Assembly: GCA_964568345.1 (NCBI GenBank)
Contig: CAZMPG010000006.1
Coordinates: 1 to 40,011, forward strand
Length of the DNA stretch: 40,011 nt
Source: UBA12088 sp964568345
GTDB taxonomy: Bacteria; Patescibacteriota; Minisyncoccia; Phycocordibacterales; UBA12088
Direction of reading: 5' to 3'
Shown here: positions 14,124 through 22,448 of the stretch, piece after piece
Numbering within the stretch: the first letter of the stretch is position 1
How the letters are laid out: every line of letters begins with the position of its first letter
Position numbers and translations under genes: made by a program
Notes under the pieces: model-generated
The model's input: the letters and a program-made list of their open reading frames with translations, nothing else
Database searches by the model: none
Told to the model about the DNA's origin: nothing

Positions 14124-16001
14124 ATGTGCGGCATAGCAGGCTTTAGCGGCGAAGGGGACGAGTGGGTGCTTGGGCGGATGAACGACACGCTCACGCACCG
14201 CGGGCCTGACGATGCGGGGCTCAAGGTGGTTTCGCGTCGCGGCTCTCCAGGCATGGTGGGCCTCGCACAGCGGCGGCTCGCTATTATCGACCTCTCTCCC
14301 GCTGGGCACCAGCCGCTTGCAAACGAAGACGGTACCGTGTGGATATCGTTCAATGGTGAGGTATACAACTACCAGGAGATCCGGCGCTCGCTCACGAGGC
14401 AGCACACCTTCCGTGGCCAGAGCGACACCGAGGTGATCGTGCACCTCTACGAAGAGCTTGGCGAAGGGGTGTTCTCGAAGCTCGAGGGTATGTTCGCGAT
14501 CGCGCTCTACGACACGAAGCGGGACCTCCTCTACCTCGCGCGCGATCGCATGGGCAAGAAGCCGCTCTACTGGAGCGTGCAGGGCGGCACGCTCCTCTTT
14601 GGCTCCGAGCTTAAGGCGCTCATGGCACACCCGCGCTTTCAGAAAAAGCTCGACCTCCTCTCGCTCCACAAGTACCTCCTCTACGAGTACGTGCCGACGC
14701 CGCACACTATTTTTAAAGATACGCACAAACTCGAGCCGGGCACCTACCTCGCGTGGGACGGCACGCAGGTGCGGCAGGAGCGCTTCTGGAAGCCGACCTT
14801 CCTCCCGAAAGCGACCTCGTTTGGTAGTGCGCTCCACGAGCTCGACCGGGAGCTCGCCGCATCGGTCGCGCGGAGGCTCGTCGCCGATGTGCCGGTCGGC
14901 ATCGCGCTCTCCGGCGGGCTCGACAGCAGTACGATCGCATACTACGCGACGCGTGCGGGCACGAGCACGGTGAAGACCTTTGCGATCGGCTTTGACGAGC
15001 CCTCGTTTGACGAGTCCGCGTACGCGCGACAGGTCGCGCAGCACCTCGGCACCGAGCACCACGAGGAGACGCTCCGCGCGGCCGATTGTCTCGCCCTCGT
15101 GCCGGAGATAGGCGACCTCCTCGACGAGCCGCTCGCGGATGCGTCGGTCGTGCCGACCTACCTTCTCGCACGCTTTATGCGGCGAGAGGTCACCGTGGCG
15201 CTCGGGGGAGATGGGGGCGACGAGCTCTTTGCGGGGTACGACACTTTCCTTGCGGAGCGGTTTGCGTCGCTCTATGGCCGTGTGCCTGCGCCGCTGCGCG
15301 CCGCACTGCGACGCCTCGTGCACCGCCTGCCGACCTCGCACGTAAACATGAGCCTCGACTTCAAGCTTAAGAAAGCGACCGAGGACTTCGAGGGTGATCC
15401 GCGGTACCGTGCAGAGCGGTGGCTCTCGGCGTTTAGCGATGCTGCGCGCCACGAGCTCGCGCACGCACTACCCGACGGGCTGGAGGGGCGCATGTACGAG
15501 GATATCGACCGGTACTACGGCGAGATGGACTCCCACGAACCGTATGATGCGCTCGGGTACCTCTACGAGCGGATGTACCTCATGGACCAGGTGATGGTGA
15601 AGGTGGACCGCGCGACGATGGCGCACGCGCTCGAGGCCCGGGCTCCCTTCCTCGACACGCGGGTCGTAGACCTCGCAAATCACCTACCGAGCAGCTGGAA
15701 GCTCCACGGCCTTACGCGGAAGTACCTCCTCAAGAAGCTCATGGAGGGAAAGCTGCCCCACAGCATTATCTACCGAAAAAAGAAAGGCTTTGGTATGCCG
15801 GTGGGGAGCTGGCTCAGGGGCGACCTCGCGCCGCTTCTCACCGACCTTCTCGGCCCGCGGTCGCTCGCGCGCATGGGCTTTTTCGACCCGGCGTACGTTG
15901 CGCGCCTTATGGGCGAGCACCGGCAGGGCACTGCAGATCACCGCAAGAAGCTCTGGACCCTCCTCGTCTTTGCGCTCTGGTGGAGGCGGTGGATGGGGTA
16001 G
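14124..16001 (+). CDS. asnB: Asparagine synthase (glutamine-hydrolysing) family amidotransferase
   Basis: A 625-residue enzyme with both AsnB domains. The N-terminal class II glutaminase begins 'MCGIAGFSG', so Cys2 becomes the nucleophile. 'RGPDDAG' (about residues 28-34), 'QRRLAIIDLS', 'FNGEVYNY' and 'RGQSDTEVIV' are the glutamine-site motifs. The C-terminal synthetase has the ATP-pyrophosphatase loop 'LSGGLDSST' (about 261-269), 'IGFDEPSFDE' and 'GGDGGDELFAGY' (about 361-372). Length and motif set are normal for AsnB. The standard reaction makes asparagine. In polysaccharide loci, paralogues amidate uronic acids, and a uronate pathway (7.5-9.7 kb) lies upstream, so this role is possible. 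No promoter or Shine-Dalgarno was recognised; the start is fixed by the required Cys2. Confidence 0.9.
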   Translation: MCGIAGFSGEGDEWVLGRMNDTLTHRGPDDAGLKVVSRRGSPGMVGLAQRRLAIIDLSPAGHQPLANEDGTVWISFNGEVYNYQEIRRSLTRQHTFRGQSDTEVIVHLYEELGEGVFSKLEGMFAIALYDTKRDLLYLARDRMGKKPLYWSVQGGTLLFGSELKALMAHPRFQKKLDLLSLHKYLLYEYVPTPHTIFKDTHKLEPGTYLAWDGTQVRQERFWKPTFLPKATSFGSALHELDRELAASVARRLVADVPVGIALSGGLDSSTIAYYATRAGTSTVKTFAIGFDEPSFDESAYARQVAQHLGTEHHEETLRAADCLALVPEIGDLLDEPLADASVVPTYLLARFMRREVTVALGGDGGDELFAGYDTFLAERFASLYGRVPAPLRAALRRLVHRLPTSHVNMSLDFKLKKATEDFEGDPRYRAERWLSAFSDAARHELAHALPDGLEGRMYEDIDRYYGEMDSHEPYDALGYLYERMYLMDQVMVKVDRATMAHALEARAPFLDTRVVDLANHLPSSWKLHGLTRKYLLKKLMEGKLPHSIIYRKKKGFGMPVGSWLRGDLAPLLTDLLGPRSLARMGFFDPAYVARLMGEHRQGTADHRKKLWTLLVFALWWRRWMG

Positions 16002-16026
16002 CGGCTGCGCTGGCAGAGACGAAAGC

Positions 16027-16050
16027 GACCACCAGCCGAGGTTGGTGGTC
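16027..16050. terminator. Hairpin between convergent genes
   Basis: Perfect 8-bp stem GACCACCA/TGGTGGTC (16027-16034 with 16043-16050). It lies between asnB and the minus-strand small gene. On the minus strand it is followed by GCTTTCGTCT; on the plus strand there is no T run. Confidence 0.5.
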
Positions 16051-16070
16051 GAGCGTATGCCCTGGCGAGC

Positions 16071-16298
16071 TCAGCCCATGATCGCCAGGAGGTATCGGAC
16101 GCCGGCTATCGCACACATGATGGCGGCGTAGCCAAGTGCCAGCAAGACGACCCCCACCAGATAGAGGAATGTGGTGAAGTTGAGGTCGGCGTCCGGCAAC
16201 GTGCCGACGGCGTACCGTCCCCCTTGGGGCCATAAAAGAACCGTATTACGCGTGAGAATAGCGTGCGCGTGACCCCATTCCCCAAAGAAGCGAGCCAC
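16071..16298 (-). CDS. Possible small membrane protein
   Basis: A minus-strand reading frame of 75 residues, or about 42 if it starts at the TTG near 16198. The C-terminal part 'FTTFLYLVGVVLLALGY ... IAGVRYLLAI' would form one long or two short membrane helices. In its favour are the hydrophobicity, the fact that no plus-strand gene covers most of it, and a hairpin after its stop. Against it, the ATG start overlaps the divergent gene start by 30 bases, and no ribosome binding site or homologous motif is seen. I do not recognise it. Confidence 0.35.
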   Translation of the reverse strand: MARFFGEWGHAHAILTRNTVLLWPQGGRYAVGTLPDADLNFTTFLYLVGVVLLALGYAAIMCAIAGVRYLLAIMG

Positions 16299-16655
16299 TC
16301 ACTGCCGCTCTGGGTAGGGGCGATCGTTGCCGTGTGGTGGTATGTGCCGATTGGCACAGTTCGCACGCTCGCGCTCCTCTTCCTCTGGGCGGGCCTTATC
16401 GGCGGCGTGCTGCTCGATATCCCCACCCACAGCGAGGAAAGGTACCGCGAGACCGACTGCACCTTCCTATGGCCGCTTGGTCCGCTGTTTCGGATGTTCG
16501 GCGGGTCTGGCGTGATCCGCTGGCCGAACGACCGGTGGGAGTACCGGCTCGGCCACGGCATCTTGCGCCCCCTCAAGGCGTTCGAATGTACCTTCAACTG
16601 GTACCTCATCGGATGTTTTGTCGGTACCTTCATTGGTGGTTGGCTAGCTTCGTAG
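16269..16655 (+). CDS. Small integral membrane protein, unknown function
   Basis: A 128-residue protein I cannot place in a family. It has hydrophobic segments at about residues 12-32, 34-52 and 108-126. Between them lies a cytoplasmic or external loop rich in Trp, Arg and Asp, including 'ETDCTFLWPLGP' and 'IRWPNDRWEYRLGH'. Two Cys residues are in or near this loop. GTG 16269 is preferred because a GAGAAT -10-like box (16254-16259) lies 9 bases upstream; GTG 16263 is the alternative. A strong terminator follows 25 bases after the stop, so it is a single-gene unit. Confidence 0.65.
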   Translation: MTPFPKEASHSLPLWVGAIVAVWWYVPIGTVRTLALLFLWAGLIGGVLLDIPTHSEERYRETDCTFLWPLGPLFRMFGGSGVIRWPNDRWEYRLGHGILRPLKAFECTFNWYLIGCFVGTFIGGWLAS

Positions 16656-16680
16656 TACAACCACCCTCACCCAAACATAC

Positions 16681-16706
16681 GGCCGCCGTTATCTCGGCGG
16701 CCTTTT
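16681..16706 (+). terminator. Rho-independent terminator
   Basis: 8-bp GC stem GGCCGCCG/CGGCGGCC (16681-16688 and 16695-16702), 6-base loop, then TTTT. Confidence 0.85.
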
Positions 16707-16765
16707 GGTCCCGCGGTGGTGGGGCTTGTTGTCAGTGGGTGGGGCGAGGCAACGTGCCGCGAGTG

Positions 16766-16774
16766 TGGTAGCAT
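16766..16774 (+). promoter_or_regulatory. Extended -10 promoter of the FAD oxidoreductase operon
   Basis: TGG plus TAGCAT (16769-16774). Here the ATG is 30 bases away and a GGGAGA Shine-Dalgarno-like site lies at 16788-16793, so this transcript would carry a short leader. Confidence 0.4.
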
Positions 16775-16804
16775 ACGTGCATAGCCAGGGAGACACCTTC
16801 GCGC

Positions 16805-18295
16805 ATGCCACGCACCAGACAGCACCACGCCGCGCCAGCAGTGCGCGAAGACGGCATCCTCATCCTCGGCGCCGGTCCGGCGGGTATGGCGTGCGCGATG
16901 GAGCTCACCAAAGCGGGGAAGACAGCCACCCTCATCGAACGTGACACCACGGTGGGCGGCCTTGCCCAGACCCTCGTGTTTCAAGAAGGTGACCTCACGT
17001 TCCGTACCGACATCGGTCCCCACCGATTCTTTTCGAAGAACAAGTACCTGTACGACTTCATCGAAGGACTCCTCAAGGAGCGCTGGATTCAGGTGCCGCG
17101 CACCACGCGTCAGCTTATCGAAGGGAAGTACTACGACTACCCCATCAAGGCGCTCCAGGCGTTCAAGAATATCGGTCTCCTCCGCGCGCTACGCATGGTG
17201 CTCTCATACCTGCAGGCGATATACACCTATCGCCTGCGCAAGAAGCCCATCGAAAACTTCGAGGACTACATCGTGGCGAACTTCGGCAAAGCACTCGGTT
17301 CGTTCAACATGCTCAACTACACGGAGAAGATCTGGGGCATTCCGTGCACGCAGATCCATGCCGACTGGGCAGCGCAGCGCATCAAGGGGCTGTCGCTTCG
17401 CACCGCGCTCATGAACGCACTCTTCAAGAAGAAGAGTGCGCAAGGTCCGAAGACACTCGTAGATACATTTTACTACCCGCAGTTTGGCGCAGGGCTCGTG
17501 TACGAGACGATTGCTGAGAAGATTACAGAGGCGGGGAGCACGATCCTCTTTGAGCACGTACCCACAAAGATACACCACACGGCAGGTCGCATCACTGCGG
17601 TTGACGTCGTGCACGGAGGTGTGTTGACGACGTACCGTCCAAAGCACCTCGTGAGCAGTATCCCGATCACGCTCTTCCTGTCGGAGCTCGATCCCGCGCC
17701 TCCCGAAGAGGTCATGCAAGCAGCGCGGGGGCTCTCGTGGCGGGGGCAGGTGTACCTCTTCATCACGCTCGACCGACCCTCGGTCACCAACGACAACTGG
17801 ATCTACATCCCCGACAGGGATATCCCCATGGGGCGCCTCTCAGAGATGCGGAACTTCAGCAAGGACATGGCTCCCGAGGGCAAGACATCCCTGTTCGTTG
17901 AGTACTTCGTACATGAGGGTGATCGTATCTGGAACCTGTCGGAAGACGAGCTCTTTGAAGTCACCATGCGCGACGTCGAGCGCCTCAAGCTCTTCTCGCG
18001 CAGCGAGGTGCGCCACTACTACCGCATCAGGCGGTCGCACGTGTACCCGGTCTACGACCTTGCCTACCCGGAGCGGCTCGCGACGATCAAGGCGTACCTC
18101 GATCGGCTTGAGAACCTCTCCTACATCGGGCGGCCCGGCCGCTTCAAGTACAACAACCAGGATCACAGCCTCGAGATGGGCATTGCTGCGGCGTGGGGGA
18201 TTCTGGAACATACGCGGCCAGACTTCGACCATATCGGTGCCGAGCAAGAGTACTTTGAGGAGGGGAGGCTCAAGACGAACACATCATCGGTATGA
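16805..18295 (+). CDS. FAD-dependent oxidoreductase, protoporphyrinogen-oxidase/UDP-galactopyranose-mutase-like
   Basis: A 496-residue flavoprotein. The dinucleotide-binding motif 'ILILGAGPAGMACAMEL' (about residues 18-34) and 'ERDTTVGGLAQ' (about 45-55), followed by 'IGPHRFFSKN', mark the amine-oxidase/protoporphyrinogen-oxidase-like superfamily that also contains UDP-galactopyranose mutase. A C-terminal 'LSYIGRPGRFKYNNQDHSLEMG' region (about 438-460) would close over the flavin. These enzymes are frequent in polysaccharide clusters, where they act on sugar donors or lipid-linked sugars. There are no haem genes here, so a sugar-related role is more likely than haem synthesis. The stop overlaps the GtrA gene start (ATGA), so the two products are made together. 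Possible reactions are ring contraction of a nucleotide sugar or redox epimerisation; neither is proven. Confidence 0.8.
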   Translation: MPRTRQHHAAPAVREDGILILGAGPAGMACAMELTKAGKTATLIERDTTVGGLAQTLVFQEGDLTFRTDIGPHRFFSKNKYLYDFIEGLLKERWIQVPRTTRQLIEGKYYDYPIKALQAFKNIGLLRALRMVLSYLQAIYTYRLRKKPIENFEDYIVANFGKALGSFNMLNYTEKIWGIPCTQIHADWAAQRIKGLSLRTALMNALFKKKSAQGPKTLVDTFYYPQFGAGLVYETIAEKITEAGSTILFEHVPTKIHHTAGRITAVDVVHGGVLTTYRPKHLVSSIPITLFLSELDPAPPEEVMQAARGLSWRGQVYLFITLDRPSVTNDNWIYIPDRDIPMGRLSEMRNFSKDMAPEGKTSLFVEYFVHEGDRIWNLSEDELFEVTMRDVERLKLFSRSEVRHYYRIRRSHVYPVYDLAYPERLATIKAYLDRLENLSYIGRPGRFKYNNQDHSLEMGIAAAWGILEHTRPDFDHIGAEQEYFEEGRLKTNTSSV

Positions 18296-18681
18296 GTCGT
18301 GCCGTGCTCCTGCAGATCGTCCTCTACGTGATCTGCGCCGGTGTCGCGACAGGGGTTGACATGCTCCTCCTCTACGTGCTCACCGAGTTTTGGTCGCTCC
18401 ACTACCAGGCGTCTGCCATGTGTGGCTACTTCGCCGGTATGGTGACGAACTACTCACTCAACAAGCGGTATACGTTTAACAATACCAGTACTGCGTACGT
18501 ACACCAGTTTGCGATATTTTCGCTTGTTGCCGGAGTCGGTCTTGTACTCAATCAGGGCGTGCTGTTCCTGTGCGTCGAATACCTCGGCCTATGGTATATG
18601 TACGCGAAGGTATGTGCCGTTGGGTTCGTTGCGCTGTGGAGCTTTGTGGGGCATCGGACGTTTACCTTTCGTGCAGGGTAG
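18292..18681 (+). CDS. GtrA-family membrane protein
   Basis: A 129-residue protein with four transmembrane helices (about residues 6-28, 34-54, 68-90 and 98-120) and the GtrA signatures 'GVATGVDMLLLYVL', 'NYSLNKRYTFNN' and the closing 'SFVGHRTFTFR'. The family is thought to translocate polyprenyl-phosphate-linked sugars across the inner membrane. Its length is standard. It is translationally coupled to the FAD oxidoreductase by an ATGA overlap. The following epimerase has its own promoter inside and just after the end of this gene. Confidence 0.9.
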   Translation: MSRAVLLQIVLYVICAGVATGVDMLLLYVLTEFWSLHYQASAMCGYFAGMVTNYSLNKRYTFNNTSTAYVHQFAIFSLVAGVGLVLNQGVLFLCVEYLGLWYMYAKVCAVGFVALWSFVGHRTFTFRAG

Positions 18682-18689
18682 GCTACAAT
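18661..18689 (+). promoter_or_regulatory. Promoter of the SDR gene
   Basis: -35 TTTACC (18661-18666), 17-bp spacer, -10 TACAAT (18684-18689), then ATG 18699 nine bases on. The -35 lies within the last codons of the GtrA gene. Confidence 0.5.
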
Positions 18690-18698
18690 ACTCACGCA

Positions 18699-19679
18699 AT
18701 GAAGTCCGCACCTACACGAGAGAAGATTTTGGTGACCGGCTCGAGTGGCACCATCGGCACCTTTCTGTGCGAGCGCCTGCTCGAGGCGGGGTACGAGGTG
18801 GTCGGTGTTGACAAGAGGCAAAACATATGGAGTCCTGCCGTTGACGCGCTCACGATACTGCAGGACCTCCGCGACAAGGAGGACATGTTCCGCGTGCTTC
18901 CCCGTGACGTCGAGGCGATCATTCACCTCGCGGCAAATGCCCGCGTGTACAACCTGGTCGTGGACCCATCACTTGCGCGGGATAATTTCGAGATTACATT
19001 CAACACCCTCGAGTTTGCACGGCAGAACCATATTCCCAAGTTCGTGTTCGCATCCTCGCGTGAGGTGTATGGCAACTCAGGGAAGGTTATGTACGTCGAG
19101 GACGATGCGGACCTGCAGCACTGCGAGAGCGCCTACACCGCGTCGAAGATCGGGGGTGAGGCGCTCGTGCATGCGTACCGGCGGTGCTACGATATGGACG
19201 CAATGATCATACGGTTCTCAAACGTGTACGGCATGTATGATGAAAGTGATCGGGTGGTGCCGCTCTTCATCAAAAAGACGCTTCTCGGAGAAGACCTCAC
19301 GATATTCGGGGAAGGAAAACTCCTCGACTTCACCTACATCGCTGATGCGGTAGCCGGCGTGCGCAGCGTTCTTGAGAAGTTCCACGAGGTGCACCATCGC
19401 GTGTTTAACATCGCCTACAGCAATGGCACGCGTATCGTTGATGTTGCGGCACAGATACGCGCGCTGCTCCGGGCACACAATGCGGTACGCATTGCCGACA
19501 ATCGCGTGGGGGAGGTGGTGCAGTACGTCGCCGACATCTCCAAGGCTCGCACACACCTCGGGTATGAGCCCCGCGTGCACGTGGAGGAAGGTATCCGACG
19601 CTCCGTCGAGTGGTACACCACACACCTCTATCGCGACCTGTACGCAGAACACTGCAGGCGACAGGAGGGAAGAGCGTAA
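18699..19679 (+). CDS. NAD-dependent epimerase/dehydratase (extended SDR)
   Basis: A 326-residue extended SDR. 'ILVTGSSGTIGTFL' (about residues 10-23) is the NAD-binding loop. 'HLAANARVYN' (about 75-84), 'FASSREVYGNSG' (about 116-127) and YTASK (about 146-150) give the Ser-Tyr-Lys catalytic set. 'RFSNVYGMYDESDRVVPLFI' and 'DFTYIADAV' are typical of nucleotide-sugar epimerases. The Glu in 'SREVYG' next to the Ser is a feature of the dehydratase/epimerase group. The substrate is unknown. Its position between a GtrA gene and a GT-C gene suggests that it prepares the sugar those proteins handle. ATG 18699 is chosen from the promoter position and because upstream frame sequence duplicates the GtrA region. 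Confidence 0.85.
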   Translation: MKSAPTREKILVTGSSGTIGTFLCERLLEAGYEVVGVDKRQNIWSPAVDALTILQDLRDKEDMFRVLPRDVEAIIHLAANARVYNLVVDPSLARDNFEITFNTLEFARQNHIPKFVFASSREVYGNSGKVMYVEDDADLQHCESAYTASKIGGEALVHAYRRCYDMDAMIIRFSNVYGMYDESDRVVPLFIKKTLLGEDLTIFGEGKLLDFTYIADAVAGVRSVLEKFHEVHHRVFNIAYSNGTRIVDVAAQIRALLRAHNAVRIADNRVGEVVQYVADISKARTHLGYEPRVHVEEGIRRSVEWYTTHLYRDLYAEHCRRQEGRA

Positions 19680-19697
19680 CCTACGCAAAACGCGTAT

Positions 19698-21515
19698 ATG
19701 AGAAAACCCCCCACATCAAAAAACAGGCAGATAATCCTCCAAACCCCCAGAGAACCCCATTCCGCTAGTACTGTTGTTGCCTCCAAAGACGCTTCCTCGA
19801 TCTTAGTTTCCCGCCACACTATGCTGGGTCTGCTTCGTTCTCTAGCAAAGCATCTTTTCTTGATGGGTGAGTGGTCACACAAGCTGAATGATTATCGCCA
19901 TTCGATGGCGAAGTTCGTACACCATACTGCCTCCTTCATGTCTGGCCGTCGAGGTCCCCTTGTGCTCATCATGTTGCTGTACCTTTTTTCTGTTGGACTA
20001 AAATTTGCAAGCGCACCCTGGAACGCGCCGCTTCGCGAAGATGACTACGCATATCTTTTGAAGTCGCTCGAGATAGCACAGGGAGATCTTACACCGGTTC
20101 GTAGTCAAGCAATCGGTACGTCGCTCATTTTTGCACCATTTTTTATGCTTCTCCATCCCGCATCACTTTCTGATGCTATGATTGATGCGCGCTTGTTGGC
20201 GATCTTTGCGAGCTCGTTGCTTCTCGTACCGATATACCTGTTTGCTCGCGTATACGTTGCACGACGGTACGCATTCATTGCAGCGCTCTTCGCGGCGTGC
20301 TACCCGGTTATTTTGCCATCCCAGATATCCTTCACCTCAGAGGTGCTTTTTTTACCACTCGTCGCACTATCTCTCGCCCTTCTCGCTCGGGGTGACAGGA
20401 AACCCTTCTTCTATGTCTATACGGGCGCCGTTGCTGGTATCGCGTATTGGGTGCGACCGAACGGTATCTTTTTACTTGGCATACTTCTCCTGGTCACGTT
20501 TGTTGCGGGTGTCGCATCATGGCGAATCTCTCGATATCACCTGAGGTACGCGGTGCTCAGTACCGTTGCCTTTTTCGTTGTGAGTTCACCGTCACTCTAC
20601 CTGCGCTACGAGGCATTTGGGTCTGCGTTCGACTATGGTATGAATAGCAAGTACTTTGTAGACGTCTACAATCAGGTGTGGTCGGACACCGACCCTGCGC
20701 CGACCTTCCGTGCGTTTATACACAGTCACAGTGTGCCCGCGCTCTTCAAGCGTTTCGTTATCGATGGGGTCGGGAAGCCGCTGTTTGCACTCGTCAGTGG
20801 GAAGAGTATTGATGCGACAGGCGTGATCGTACCAGCCCTGGTGCCACTTGTGTTGGTTGGTGGCTGGATAGCGCTTCGGCGTATGTATCGAGACCCGACG
20901 TATGCAACGCTCATCGCGCCGTTTGTTGTGTGGTTTATAGGGTTGGCCCCTATTTACATCGTGTTTCCGTTCTCGCGGCATCTCTGGGGTCTTGTACCTG
21001 CGGTGATCGTGCTTGCCGTGATTGGTCTGGAACAGCTCATGGAACATACATCAGCAACAACCGTTCATCTGACTGTTGCCGGTATTGCACTAACACTCGT
21101 CATGCCAGTCGTCGCTGCGCGCATTGTGCAGCAACCAGCACCGGATCCGGCATGGGCATCGTGGATTGCTGCGAATGTACGAGGAACTGTCGCCATCGTC
21201 GAGGGCGGTGACCTCATTATGCAGCACGTTCCTGACACCAGAATCGGGGGAAGGGAGCAGATGTCGTTTTACGCACCTGTGACTGGTCTTGCGGTCTTGC
21301 GGCCAGGCAACCTGCCCTCGGTTGAAGCAGCAATCGGCTACTTTACTGAGAAACACATAAATGTGGTCGTGGTCGATCAGCATGCGCGTGCGACTCGGCC
21401 GTATCTCGCTCATATCGACGACCCCACCTATCGTGACTGGTTTCGACTCGTCTACCGTGACGATACTTCTGAGTGGACGGGGTCAGTATACAGTTTTGTA
21501 CCGCAGGGCTCATAA
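19698..21515 (+). CDS. GT-C fold membrane glycosyltransferase (GT39/PMT-like)
   Basis: A polytopic membrane protein of up to 605 residues, with about eleven hydrophobic segments from residue 87 onward and a soluble C-terminal domain of about 130 residues. The first external loop has 'APLREDDYAYL' (about 109-119); acidic pairs at this place are the catalytic base of GT-C enzymes that use polyprenyl-phosphate sugars. 'YWVRPNGIFLLG' and 'FPFSRHLWGLVPA' are also typical of the PMT_2/GT39 group. It would transfer a sugar outside the membrane. The N-terminus is uncertain: residues 1-41 are Ser/Pro-rich and look non-coding, so ATG 19821 (564 residues) is a plausible true start. It follows GtrA and SDR genes, consistent with a lipid-P-sugar route. 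Confidence 0.8.
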   Translation: MRKPPTSKNRQIILQTPREPHSASTVVASKDASSILVSRHTMLGLLRSLAKHLFLMGEWSHKLNDYRHSMAKFVHHTASFMSGRRGPLVLIMLLYLFSVGLKFASAPWNAPLREDDYAYLLKSLEIAQGDLTPVRSQAIGTSLIFAPFFMLLHPASLSDAMIDARLLAIFASSLLLVPIYLFARVYVARRYAFIAALFAACYPVILPSQISFTSEVLFLPLVALSLALLARGDRKPFFYVYTGAVAGIAYWVRPNGIFLLGILLLVTFVAGVASWRISRYHLRYAVLSTVAFFVVSSPSLYLRYEAFGSAFDYGMNSKYFVDVYNQVWSDTDPAPTFRAFIHSHSVPALFKRFVIDGVGKPLFALVSGKSIDATGVIVPALVPLVLVGGWIALRRMYRDPTYATLIAPFVVWFIGLAPIYIVFPFSRHLWGLVPAVIVLAVIGLEQLMEHTSATTVHLTVAGIALTLVMPVVAARIVQQPAPDPAWASWIAANVRGTVAIVEGGDLIMQHVPDTRIGGREQMSFYAPVTGLAVLRPGNLPSVEAAIGYFTEKHINVVVVDQHARATRPYLAHIDDPTYRDWFRLVYRDDTSEWTGSVYSFVPQGS

Positions 21516-21600
21516 CGCTGCACGCTTGCCCAAGGCCAATGCCGTAAAAGACGTTATCCCGTCAGACCATTGTGTGTCTCGGTACACTAGAGATCGAATT

Positions 21601-21609
21601 TGATATACT
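21601..21609 (+). promoter_or_regulatory. Extended -10 promoter of methyltransferase gene
   Basis: TGA plus TATACT (21604-21609), seven bases before ATG 21617. It supports that start against the longer frame from 21572. Confidence 0.5.
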
Positions 21610-21616
21610 TGTGCGC

Positions 21617-22432
21617 ATGATCTCCGACACAAAAACAGCGCAGGCGTTTGCGGAATCATGGAACCACCTGCCCGGGGGGAGTATCTACACGCGTGAGCAG
21701 TTTGAAGACTGGATAGCACCCCTCACGCGTGCAGACATCGAGGGCAAGCGCGTGCTTGAGCTCGGGTGCGGCAACGCATCGCTCATGGTGCACATGGCTC
21801 TATGGAAGCCGGCGTACCTCGAGGGTGTTGACCTCGGTGATTCGGTTCTCTCAGCAGAAAAGAACCTTGCGGGGACGGCGAACGTGAAGGTTACGCAGGC
21901 AGATCTCGTGTCGTTTGCGAGCAGCGAACCATTCGATGTTGTGTACTGCATCGGCGTACTCCACCACCTGCAGGAGCCGGAAAAGGGATTTGAATCAATG
22001 GTACGAAACACAAAGCCTGGTGGAGCGTTCCATGGGTGGGTGTATGCGCGCGAGGGAAATGGTATGATCGTATATGCTGTTGACCCAATCCGCAAGATCG
22101 CTTCGCGCCTTCCGTGGTGGTTCACCAAATACTTTCTTGCGACACCACTCGTCGCACCATTCTACCTGTATGCAAAACTCATGCGCGCGTTGCCACGCTG
22201 GTCATCCCTCAAAAAGTTACCCCTCTATGAGTACGCACTATGGATCGGGGCGCGTGGGTTCAGCTTCTTCCGCCACGTTGCATTTGATCAGTTGGTAACT
22301 CCGCAGACGGCGTATATACCAAGAGCTACCATCGAGAACTGGCTTACCAGTCGCTCCGAGATCGACCAACAAAGCACCTACGTTATTAAGCGGAATGGAA
22401 ACTCGTGGAAGTTCGGCGGAAGGAAGATATAA
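21617..22432 (+). CDS. SAM-dependent methyltransferase
   Basis: A 271-residue class I methyltransferase. Motif I 'VLELGCGNASLMVHMAL' (about residues 45-61), an acidic residue at the end of strand 2 ('GVDLGDS'), 'VTQADLVSF' and motif IV 'FDVVYCIGVLHHLQEPEKGF' (about 107-126) form the SAM pocket, followed by 'TKPGGAFHGWVY'. The C-terminal 120 residues hold amphipathic helices ('YFLATPLVAPFYLYAKLM') that may touch the membrane, as in methyltransferases acting on lipid-linked glycans. The target is unknown; O-methylation of a sugar hydroxyl or carboxyl is likely from context. It heads a run of closely packed genes up to 26583. Confidence 0.85.
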   Translation: MISDTKTAQAFAESWNHLPGGSIYTREQFEDWIAPLTRADIEGKRVLELGCGNASLMVHMALWKPAYLEGVDLGDSVLSAEKNLAGTANVKVTQADLVSFASSEPFDVVYCIGVLHHLQEPEKGFESMVRNTKPGGAFHGWVYAREGNGMIVYAVDPIRKIASRLPWWFTKYFLATPLVAPFYLYAKLMRALPRWSSLKKLPLYEYALWIGARGFSFFRHVAFDQLVTPQTAYIPRATIENWLTSRSEIDQQSTYVIKRNGNSWKFGGRKI

Positions 22433-22448
22433 GTCACCTACATCACAT

